Assembly: GCA_937892135.1 (NCBI GenBank)
Contig: CALAUK010000051.1
Span: forward strand, 1 to 7,291
From: an uncultured Clostridia bacterium
GTDB lineage: Bacteria > Bacillota > Clostridia > UBA1381 > UMGS1253
Reading direction: 5' to 3'
DNA: 7,291 nucleotides
In this document: positions 1-5,210 of the stretch, one piece after another
Layout: the number at the start of each line of letters is the position of its first letter
Position numbering within the stretch: the first letter of the stretch is position 1
Translations under genes and position numbers: made by a program
The notes under the pieces: model-generated
What the model was told of the DNA's origin: nothing
The model's database searches: none
Seen by the model: the letters and a program-made list of their open reading frames with translations, nothing else

Positions 1-40
1 AAAAAAGTCACCTTTGTCGGTAGACAAAAGTGACTTTTTT
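1..40 (-). terminator. Intrinsic terminator of the tRNA-Leu gene, possibly bidirectional
   Basis: A near-perfect inverted repeat lies just past the tRNA 3' CCA. Read on the minus strand, an A-tract and GTCAC-rich arm pair with the complementary arm around a 4-nt loop (TACC), and the arm ends in six T. One A/C mismatch interrupts the stem. The A-tract on one side and T-tract on the other mean it could also stop plus-strand transcripts entering from the left. The window starts at the base of the stem, so the full U-tract may extend outside. Confidence 0.88.
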
Positions 41-42
41 GT

Positions 43-126
43 TGGTGCGAGTGACGGGACTTGAACCCGTACGTCGTGGACACACGCCCCTCAAACGTGC
101 CTGTCTGCCTATTCCAGCACACTCGC
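43..126 (-). tRNA. tRNA-Leu (anticodon GAG)
   Basis: The reverse complement folds as a complete class II tRNA of 84 nt. The acceptor stem GCGAGTG pairs perfectly with CACTCGC, followed by discriminator A and an encoded CCA at 43-45. The T arm is ACGGG-TTCAAGT-CCCGT. The anticodon stem CACGT/GCGTG (one U-G pair) carries the loop TTGAGGG, with anticodon GAG at 90-92 reading CUC and CUU leucine codons. The long variable arm has a GTC/GAC stem with loop CAC, as expected for leucine tRNA. It has its own promoter upstream and a terminator downstream, so it is a single-gene unit. Confidence 0.96.
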
Positions 127-146
127 ATATTAAAACAACGGAATTA

Positions 147-175
147 AGTATACTACATATTTTTTTATTTGTCAA
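147..175 (-). promoter_or_regulatory. Sigma-A promoter of tRNA-Leu
   Basis: On the minus strand a perfect -35 TTGACA (170-175) is separated by exactly 17 bp from -10 TATACT (147-152). Transcription should start near 140, leaving a leader of about 14 nt before the mature tRNA 5' end at 126. The near-consensus boxes fit the strong expression expected of a tRNA gene. Confidence 0.9.
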
Positions 176-180
176 CCCTC

Positions 181-209
181 TTGTAATTAATTTTAAGCTG
201 TGGTACAAT
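181..209 (+). promoter_or_regulatory. Sigma-A promoter of the acpS-nnr-alr gene train
   Basis: TTGTAA (181-186) and TACAAT (204-209) are 17 bp apart. The bases just before the -10 are TGG, giving an extended -10 (TGn). It lies about 35 bp before the first start codon. Its -35 box is 5 bp from the -35 box of the tRNA promoter on the other strand, so the two promoters are divergent and back to back. Confidence 0.75.
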
Positions 210-242
210 ATAGTAAACAAAACATAGGAAAAGAGTGATTTT

Positions 243-779
243 ATGGATATTTTCTGCGAGCATATGGTTAAGAAAAAGAAAGGAGTATTGAATATACTTT
301 TAACTCTGGCTCTTATTTTAGGCGGACTTTTTCTTTCAGGGCTTTTATTTTATATAACAGTCTTAATAGCTAATCCCATTGCTTTTACAGTTTATCTGGG
401 AGTTTTAATTGTTATTTGGTACGGAGTTTATATTCTTATAACAAGACAGAACATAGAATACGAAATGTCTTTAACCAACGGTGAGCTTGATATTGATGCA
501 ATCTATTCAAAGAAGAGAAGGGTTCATCTTTTAACTGCAAGAGTTCGTGATTTTGAAATCTGCGCACCCGTTGATGACGAGGATTTTAAAAAAGATTTCG
601 AAAATGTTAAAAACGTCAAAAAGATTTACATGGCTCACAGCTTTTCAAAACATGCAGACATATATTTTGCAGACTTTTATTTAAATGCAGAAAAAGTGCG
701 CCTTGTTTTTGAGCCGTCTAAAGCGATGATTAAGAAAATTAAAGTCTATAACGACAAAAAAGTTTTTATAAAGGAATAA
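243..779 (+). CDS. Two-TM membrane protein, resembles clostridial DUF6106-type proteins
   Basis: This is a 178-residue protein of unknown function. A short charged N-terminus (MDIFCEHMVKKKKG) precedes two hydrophobic segments at about residues 16-40 and 43-66, separated by a short turn. A soluble, mostly cytosolic-looking domain follows to the end. The stretch after the second TM, NIEYEMSLTNGELDIDAIY, with basic residues after it, recalls from memory a family of clostridial membrane proteins labelled DUF6106 (family name not checked). I chose the ATG at 243 because GAGTGA at 233-238 lies 4 nt upstream and the N-terminus fits that family. An in-frame ATG at 264 has a poorer ribosome site. It is first in the train, 9 nt before acpS, but the sequence gives no direct functional link to it. 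Confidence 0.8.
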   Translation: MDIFCEHMVKKKKGVLNILLTLALILGGLFLSGLLFYITVLIANPIAFTVYLGVLIVIWYGVYILITRQNIEYEMSLTNGELDIDAIYSKKRRVHLLTARVRDFEICAPVDDEDFKKDFENVKNVKKIYMAHSFSKHADIYFADFYLNAEKVRLVFEPSKAMIKKIKVYNDKKVFIKE

Positions 780-788
780 GTGATTTTT

Positions 789-1157
789 ATGATTATCGGC
801 ACAGGTGTTGATATTTTAGAGATTTCAAGAATTAAAAACTTAAAAAATCCTGAACAGTTCGAAAAAAAGCACTTTACAGAAAAGGAAACAGAGTTTTTTT
901 CTTCAAGAAAGAACAGAGAAAAGGCTATTTCAAACAATTTTTGCGCAAAAGAAGCCTTTTCAAAGGCACTGGGAAGTGGTGTAAAGGGTTTTTGCTTGTC
1001 AGAAATTGAGGTTTTAAGAGACGAAAACGGAAAGCCTTATATAAATCTTTATGGGAACGCAAAGGAAGTTTTTGAAAAAAAGGGTGGAAAGAATGTTTTT
1101 GTTTCAATTTCTGATACTGACGAGCTTTCCGAAGCATTTGTAATTATTGAGGGGTGA
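789..1157 (+). CDS. acpS: Holo-[acyl-carrier-protein] synthase
   Basis: AcpS transfers the 4'-phosphopantetheine arm of CoA to apo-acyl carrier protein in the cytosol, which is needed for fatty acid synthesis. The 122-residue length matches the family. The N-terminal IIGTGVDILEISRI carries the metal-binding Asp8. NFCAKEAFSKALGSGVKG carries the KEA motif with metal ligand Glu55. GKPYINLYG and VSISDTDELSEAFVII complete the fold. The segment is SISD rather than the SISH common in Firmicutes, but Asp also occurs at this place in E. coli AcpS. I preferred the ATG at 789 to the in-frame GTG at 780, because families start MIIGxGxDI and GTG 780 would have no room for a ribosome site. The stop TGA lies inside the ribosome binding site of nnr. 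Confidence 0.96.
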   Translation: MIIGTGVDILEISRIKNLKNPEQFEKKHFTEKETEFFSSRKNREKAISNNFCAKEAFSKALGSGVKGFCLSEIEVLRDENGKPYINLYGNAKEVFEKKGGKNVFVSISDTDELSEAFVIIEG

Positions 1158-1162
1158 ATTTT

Positions 1163-2671
1163 ATGTATATTGTCAGCGGAGCACAGATTAAAAATGCCGA
1201 TAATGCGGCAATAAACGATTATGGCATTCATTCTTTAATTTTAATGGAGCGAGCTGCTCTTAAAACTGCCGCAGTCATTAAAAACAACTTCTCTTCAGGA
1301 AAAGCTTTAATCATCTGCGGAAGCGGAAACAACGGGGGAGACGGCTTTGCGATTGCAAGGCTTTTAAAAGAAGATGGTTTTTCGGTTTCTGTATTTTTCA
1401 TTGGTGATAAAGAGCGTATGTCACAAGACTGCAGGACTAATTTTAACCTTTTAGAAAAAACGGGAACGCTGGTTTCAAAAGACATATCCCTTTTGGAAAA
1501 TGAGCTTAAAAGTGCCGATTTTGTGGTTGATGCGCTGTTTGGCGTCGGTTTTCACGGCATACTTTCTGATGATAATTTCAAGGTGGTTTCTTTAATTAAC
1601 CAATATAGTCAATACACATATTCTGTTGATATTCCGTCGGGAGTTTCTGCAGATTTGCCTTTAGTCTTATCGGAAGCCGTAAAGGCAAACGAAACAATAA
1701 CCTTTACCGCATACAAAAAGTCGGCGTTTTTATTTCCGTCGTCATATTATTATGGCAAAATCACAGTAGTTAAAATAGGTATTCCTGAAAATCTTATAGA
1801 GTACGAGGCAAAGACTATCACTCCTCCTGTTTTAAAGAAAAAAGATAAAAACTTAAATAAATCAAAAGCAGGTAAGGTTTTGGTCGTTGCAGGAAGCGCG
1901 GGAATGAGCGGAGCGGCATATCTTAGCTCTCTTTCAGCTTTGAAAAGCGGTGCAGGTCTTGTTACTCTTGCTGTTCCTTCTTGCATAGCATCTTCTATGG
2001 AAGAAAAAACAACCGAGGTTATGACGCTTTCTCTGCCGTCAGATAATAAAGCTCTTACGATTTCTGCAAAAGATAAGTTATGTGAGATTGTTAATAACTA
2101 CGATTCTGTTGTATTTGGCCCCGGTCTTGGAAGAAGCGACGACATTTCAAAAATTCTTTTAAGTCTTCTTAAGGTCTCAAAAGTGCCAATGATAATTGAT
2201 GCAGATGGGCTTTTTGCCTTGAAAGACTCGCTTGATTTATTGGGCGAGGCTCTTTGTGAAATTATAGTTACTCCTCACACGATGGAGCTTTCAAGACTCT
2301 CAGGAGACGATGTTGATTTCATTGAAGAAAACAGATACGATGTCGCAAGAAGCTTTTCTGAAAAATATGCAATCTGCACTGTCCTTAAAGGACCTTATAC
2401 GATTGTTGCAAACAAAGACGGAAGCGTTGAAGTAAACACGGATACATCAAATCCCGGTATGGCAACAGCGGGCTCAGGAGATGTTTTAAGCGGAATAATA
2501 GCGGCATTTGCAGCAGTGGAGCATGATATGTTTTCTTCAGCAAAACTGGGCGTTTATCTTCACGGCAGCGCAGGTGATTTTGCAAAAGAAGAAGTGGGAG
2601 AGTATTCTTTAATGGCAGGAGATATAGTTAATAATATTTCAAAAGCCATATTAAAGTATCAAGAAAAATAA
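1163..2671 (+). CDS. nnr: Bifunctional NAD(P)H-hydrate repair enzyme (epimerase + ADP-dependent dehydratase)
   Basis: Nnr repairs hydrated NAD(P)H. The N-terminal YjeF_N domain interconverts the R and S epimers, and the C-terminal YjeF_C domain (ribokinase-like) dehydrates the S form using ADP. The 502 residues hold both. In the N domain: GSGNNGGDGF (53-62), DALFGVGFHG (123-132, Asp123) and SVDIPSG (154-160). In the C domain: KAGKVLVVAGSAGMSGAA (235-252), FGPGLGR (318-324), IIDADGL (344-350), TPHTMELSRLSG (370-381), LKGPYTIVA (408-416) and NPGMATAGSGDVLSGI (430-445), with Asp440 in the GSGD motif. The usual LMENAG epimerase motif reads LMERAA here, a local variant. I chose the ATG at 1163 because GAGGGGTGA (1149-1157) sits 5 nt upstream. 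The in-frame GTG at 1154 would lie inside that site. The gene follows acpS by 5 nt and ends with a double stop TAATAA. Confidence 0.96.
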   Translation: MYIVSGAQIKNADNAAINDYGIHSLILMERAALKTAAVIKNNFSSGKALIICGSGNNGGDGFAIARLLKEDGFSVSVFFIGDKERMSQDCRTNFNLLEKTGTLVSKDISLLENELKSADFVVDALFGVGFHGILSDDNFKVVSLINQYSQYTYSVDIPSGVSADLPLVLSEAVKANETITFTAYKKSAFLFPSSYYYGKITVVKIGIPENLIEYEAKTITPPVLKKKDKNLNKSKAGKVLVVAGSAGMSGAAYLSSLSALKSGAGLVTLAVPSCIASSMEEKTTEVMTLSLPSDNKALTISAKDKLCEIVNNYDSVVFGPGLGRSDDISKILLSLLKVSKVPMIIDADGLFALKDSLDLLGEALCEIIVTPHTMELSRLSGDDVDFIEENRYDVARSFSEKYAICTVLKGPYTIVANKDGSVEVNTDTSNPGMATAGSGDVLSGIIAAFAAVEHDMFSSAKLGVYLHGSAGDFAKEEVGEYSLMAGDIVNNISKAILKYQEK

Positions 2672-2705
2672 TAAATTCATATATTAAAGTTAGGAGCTGT
2701 GTTTT

Positions 2706-3890
2706 GTGGGTGTGGATTCACGAACATGGGCTGAAATTAATTTAGATGCCCTTGAAAACAATATTAAAAATATAAGAAAAATAACAAATCCCTCGGCAAA
2801 AATTATAGCCGTGGTTAAAGCCGATGCATACGGTCACGGCGCAGAGGTTTGTGCTGAGGTTTTACTCGCTAACGGCGCAGATATGCTCGCTGTAGCTTGC
2901 CCTGAGGAAGCGTACGTTTTAAGGGAAAAGTTTCCTGAGGTTGATATTTTACTTTTAGGCACTAGTTACAAGGATGAATATGAAGAAATAATAAAACAAA
3001 ATATAACTCCATCGGTTTCTTCTCTTGAAGAAGCGGTTTTTCTTGACGAAGAAGCAAAAAAGCTTTCACAAACCGCTAAAATTCACATCAAGGTTGACAG
3101 TGGAATGGGAAGATTAGGATTTTTATCATATAATTCTTCTTCCGATAAAACAATTAATACCATAAAAAAGATAAATAGCCTTAAAAATATTGAAATTGAA
3201 GGTGTGTTTACTCATTTTTCGTGTGCAGACGAAGCATCTGACTACACAAAATGGCAGTTTAAAAACTTTAAATCTTTGTGTGACGGGCTTAAAAATGAGG
3301 GAATAAATATTAAGCTAAGACACTGCGCAAACAGTGCTACGATTTATCGCTATCCCGAATTTCATTTAGATGCTGTCCGCCCGGGAATTATCTTATATGG
3401 ATATCATCCGTCTTCTCTGGAAAAAGAAAAACTGTCTCTTTCTCCCGTAATGAGCATAAAGAGCCGCATAACGCACGTTAAAGAGCTTTTTTGTGGAAGC
3501 TTTATAAGTTACGGAAACGAATACGAAACCTCGAGCACGGAAAAAATAGCCACTGTTCCCGTAGGGTATGCGGATGGCTTTATAAGAGCTAATAAAAATA
3601 AGGCACAATTTATTTTTAATGGAAATAAATTCCCCGTTGTAGGCAGAATTTGTATGGACCAGTGTATGATTGATGTAACTTCTGTCAATAATATAAACGC
3701 AGGAGATATAATAACCGTTATGGGAAGCGAGGGAGATGCACATATAACCGCAGATGACCTGGCTGAAAATGTCGGCACAATAAGTTATGAAATTCTATGC
3801 ATAGTTTCAAAAAGGCTCCAGAGAGTATATTTAAAAAATGGAAAATGTGCCAGTATTATGAAAACCGGTAATAAACTTCTATTGACTTGA
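2706..3890 (+). CDS. alr: Alanine racemase
   Basis: A PLP-dependent enzyme that converts L-alanine to D-alanine for peptidoglycan. Its 394 residues are close to the usual length. The PLP lysine is Lys38 in VVKADAYGHG. The second catalytic base is Tyr269 in FISYGNEYE. Other hallmarks are VDSGMGRLGF (130-139), RHCANSAT (205-212), AVRPGIILYG (223-232), VPVGYADGF (284-292) and ICMDQCMIDVT (315-325). The start is a GTG at 2706, 9 nt after AGGAG (2692-2696). A second in-frame GTG at 2712 is too far from it. There is a 34-nt gap after nnr with no terminator, so it is probably co-transcribed. Its last codons contain the -35 box of the TA promoter. Confidence 0.97.
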   Translation: MGVDSRTWAEINLDALENNIKNIRKITNPSAKIIAVVKADAYGHGAEVCAEVLLANGADMLAVACPEEAYVLREKFPEVDILLLGTSYKDEYEEIIKQNITPSVSSLEEAVFLDEEAKKLSQTAKIHIKVDSGMGRLGFLSYNSSSDKTINTIKKINSLKNIEIEGVFTHFSCADEASDYTKWQFKNFKSLCDGLKNEGINIKLRHCANSATIYRYPEFHLDAVRPGIILYGYHPSSLEKEKLSLSPVMSIKSRITHVKELFCGSFISYGNEYETSSTEKIATVPVGYADGFIRANKNKAQFIFNGNKFPVVGRICMDQCMIDVTSVNNINAGDIITVMGSEGDAHITADDLAENVGTISYEILCIVSKRLQRVYLKNGKCASIMKTGNKLLLT

Positions 3891-3910
3891 CAGGCTTAAT
3901 ACGCTATAAT
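3882..3910 (+). promoter_or_regulatory. Strong sigma-A promoter of the toxin-antitoxin pair, overlapping the end of alr
   Basis: TTGACT (3882-3887) and a perfect TATAAT (3905-3910) are 17 bp apart. The -35 lies in the last sense codons of alr and the alr stop codon follows it directly. A second TTGACA at 3887-3892 is only 12 bp from the -10, so it is unlikely to be the real -35. The antitoxin start is 38 bp beyond the -10. The TA pair can thus be expressed both from the upstream train and independently. Confidence 0.85.
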
Positions 3911-3913
3911 TTT

Positions 3914-3934
3914 TATATACGATAAATGTATGTA
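3914..3934. promoter_or_regulatory. Candidate operator: imperfect dyad just downstream of the TA promoter
   Basis: The arms ATAC (3917-3920) and GTAT (3928-3931) face each other across 7 bp, and TA bases two positions further out also match. ATACG also occurs at 3899-3903 and 3917-3921, and its complement CGTAT at 3946-3950. RHH antitoxins usually bind short repeats or dyads at their own promoter, so this is a plausible autoregulatory site. The match is short and the region AT-rich, so chance is a real alternative. Confidence 0.3.
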
Positions 3935-3948
3935 CCGGGGGTGAGCGT

Positions 3949-4236
3949 ATGCCTGAAAACAAGAAAATATTAGTATCTGTCTCAAAAAAGACAGATGATG
4001 AGCTAAAAAAATTTTCAATAGCTTTAGGTGTATCTAAAAGCGAGCTTGTCAGGACTGCGCTTTCTGAATTTTTAAATAAGCTTAAAAAAAACGAACTTCG
4101 TGAAGCTTTGAAAAAAGGATATACCGATATGGCTGACATTAATTTAACTCTTGCAGAGATGTATTTTGAAGCCGATGAAAAGGATTTTTCAGGCTATGAG
4201 GAAAAACTATCGGAGAGTGAAAAGAGTGAATGTTAA
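3949..4236 (+). CDS. Ribbon-helix-helix antitoxin (EndoAI / MazE-like)
   Basis: A 95-residue partner of the downstream EndoA/MazF toxin. The N-terminus has the RHH layout: a beta strand (KILVSVSKK, about 6-14), helix 1 ([12 protein letters not shown]), a turn (VSKSE) and helix 2 ([15 protein letters not shown], to about residue 47). This part should dimerise and bind DNA. The acidic C-terminal half, with [19 protein letters not shown], resembles the toxin-binding part of B. subtilis EndoAI. Ribosome site GGGGGTGA (3937-3944) lies 4 nt before the ATG. The 3' end overlaps the toxin start by 11 nt, so translation is probably coupled and antitoxin is made first. Confidence 0.9.
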   Translation: MPENKKILVSVSKKTDDELKKFSIALGVSKSELVRTALSEFLNKLKKNELREALKKGYTDMADINLTLAEMYFEADEKDFSGYEEKLSESEKSEC

Positions 4237-4576
4237 AAGAGGCGATATTTACTACGCTGATTTAAGCCCTGTGATTGGTTCGGAGCAGGGAGGTGTACGA
4301 CCTGTTCTGGTTGTGCAAAATGATGTAGGCAATAAATATAGTCCCACTGTTATCGTAGCTGCAATAACCTCGCAGATTAACAAAGCAAAAATGCCCACTC
4401 ATATCGAGATTAAAGCAGACGACTATGGTCTCAGTCGTGACTCTGTTATATTATTGGAACAAATTCGCACTATTGATAAAAAAAGGCTTCGTGAAAAAGC
4501 GGGCCAGATTGACGAGGGGCTTATGGAGAAAATTAACGAAGCAATTTCTGTAAGCTTTGGATTAGGTGGCATCTGA
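4226..4576 (+). CDS. EndoA/MazF-type mRNA interferase toxin
   Basis: A sequence-specific endoribonuclease that cleaves mRNA; the B. subtilis homologue EndoA (ndoA) is known to cut at UACAU. With start GTG 4226 it has 116 residues, the same length as EndoA, and it lines up with that protein from memory over its whole length: [61 protein letters not shown]. The key residues Arg25 (GGVRP) and Thr48 (AAITS) are present, so it should be active. The GTG at 4226 is chosen because GGAGAGTGA (4212-4220) lies 5 nt upstream and the N-terminus matches EndoA. Longer in-frame starts at 4151 and 4217 are less likely. Its specificity cannot be read from sequence alone. Confidence 0.96.
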   Translation: MNVKRGDIYYADLSPVIGSEQGGVRPVLVVQNDVGNKYSPTVIVAAITSQINKAKMPTHIEIKADDYGLSRDSVILLEQIRTIDKKRLREKAGQIDEGLMEKINEAISVSFGLGGI

Positions 4577-4595
4577 TGCTAAGGAGGAATAACAA

Positions 4596-5063
4596 ATGAA
4601 GAAAAATTCTTTTATTTTACTTGCGGTAATTTTGTGTGTATCCGTTTTAGGCGGTGTTTTCTGTGTTGGAGCGGCAGACCCTGCAACTCAGGCCGACCCG
4701 ATAGTCACAAAAAGCTATATAGACGAGGTCGTACTTCCGTCACTCTATGACTACATAGATGAAAAAATGGCAGATGGTACAACATCTCAAAGCTCTTCTT
4801 TTCAGGTTGTAACTGTTGGAGCGGGAAAAACTATTACAGGTGAGGCAGGAACTGAGTTTATCTTAAGAATGGGCAAGGGAACTATTGTAGGCTCAGCAAG
4901 AGGCGGTATTTCAGATGTTACTGTCGGAATGGACTTGTTAACGGGTGTTGAAATTCCGTCAAATCACTTGCTTATAGTGCCGCTAAGTGACGGAAGAGGT
5001 CTTAAAATAAACAGTTCAAATGATGCGCTCGTTATGGTTAAAGGAAAGTACACGATTAAATAA
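4596..5063 (+). CDS. Small exported protein of unknown function, last gene before the terminator
   Basis: A 155-residue protein with a classical signal peptide: KK, then a hydrophobic run at about 6-25 and likely cleavage near VGAA (25-28). The mature part begins DPATQADPIVTKSYIDEVV (29-47), then a short helix-like piece (LPSLYDYIDEKMADG), a Ser/Thr linker (62-68), and a compact glycine-rich beta-like domain (69-155). That domain contains GAGKTITGEAGTEFILRMG, SDVTVG, NHLLIVP and DGRGL. I recall similar exported proteins in clostridia with a DP-V-SY-D start and this domain, but know no function. There are no cysteines after the signal and no membrane anchor. AAGGAGG (4581-4587) lies 8 nt before the ATG, a strong site. 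It starts 19 nt after the toxin stop with no promoter seen, so it is probably co-transcribed with the TA pair. Confidence 0.85.
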   Translation: MKKNSFILLAVILCVSVLGGVFCVGAADPATQADPIVTKSYIDEVVLPSLYDYIDEKMADGTTSQSSSFQVVTVGAGKTITGEAGTEFILRMGKGTIVGSARGGISDVTVGMDLLTGVEIPSNHLLIVPLSDGRGLKINSSNDALVMVKGKYTIK

Positions 5064-5065
5064 TT

Positions 5066-5101
5066 AAAAGCTCGTACACAGTCTTGTGTATGAGCTTTTT
5101 T
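5066..5101 (+). terminator. Intrinsic terminator closing the operon
   Basis: A stem of 15 pairs including one G-U: AAAAGCTCGTACACA (5066-5080) pairs with TGTGTATGAGCTTTT (5085-5099) around the loop GTCT. The 3' arm ends in a run of six T (5096-5101). It begins 2 bases after the stop codon of the exported protein. The A-tract on the 5' arm could also make it work from the other strand. Confidence 0.93.
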
Positions 5102-5116
5102 ATATACAAAAAGATA

Positions 5117-5145
5117 TTGAAAAATTACTTTGTTAGTGCTATAAT
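5117..5145 (+). promoter_or_regulatory. Sigma-A promoter of the secreted protease gene
   Basis: TTGAAA (5117-5122) and a perfect TATAAT (5140-5145) are 17 bp apart, directly after the preceding terminator. The start of transcription should be near 5152, leaving a leader of about 59 nt before the ATG at 5211. Confidence 0.85.
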
Positions 5146-5155
5146 AATTATGTAG

Positions 5156-5164
5156 TGTAATACA
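5156..5164. promoter_or_regulatory. Small dyad TGTA-A-TACA at the likely transcription start
   Basis: A 9-bp perfect dyad (apart from the central base) sits just after the predicted transcription start and just before the leader hairpin. It could be half of an operator or chance in an AT-rich leader. No flanking extension was seen. Confidence 0.2.
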
Positions 5165-5165
5165 A

Positions 5166-5193
5166 GCGTTAACTTCGGTTGGCGCACTTTTTT
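5166..5193 (+). terminator. Leader hairpin with UUCG tetraloop and T-run: candidate attenuator
   Basis: GCGTTAAC (5166-5173) pairs with GTTGGCGC (5178-5185) over 8 bp, including two adjacent T-G wobbles, and closes a C(UUCG)G loop, an unusually stable tetraloop. Two bases later comes a run of six T (5188-5193). This has the shape of an intrinsic terminator in the plus direction only, placed between the promoter and the ribosome binding site (GGAGGG, 5199-5204) of the protease gene. I could not find a clear anti-terminator partner in the short leader. It could instead stabilise the mRNA or set ribosome access. Confidence 0.55.
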
Positions 5194-5210
5194 GAATTGG
5201 AGGGCAAATT

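Noticed and set aside
8..227. Open frames on both strands across the tRNA region
   Set aside because: They run through a complete tRNA-Leu, its terminator and two promoters, have no ribosome site and no recognisable protein features.
1049..1120. AcpS motif SISD in place of SISH as a possible loss of function
   Set aside because: Asp also occurs at this position in E. coli AcpS, and the metal ligands Asp8 and Glu55 are present.
3393..3778. Long minus-strand open frames (116 and 89 codons) inside alr
   Set aside because: They are antisense to an intact alanine racemase with all active-site residues, and have no clear ribosome site or family resemblance.
3887..3910. TTGACA at 3887-3892 as the -35 of the TA promoter
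   Set aside because: It is only 12 bp from the -10 box; the overlapping TTGACT gives the normal 17 bp.
3949..4576. Absence of the B. subtilis EndoA target TACAT from the toxin and antitoxin genes
   Set aside because: I saw none in these 628 bases, but fewer than one is expected by chance at this length, so it says nothing about self-protection.
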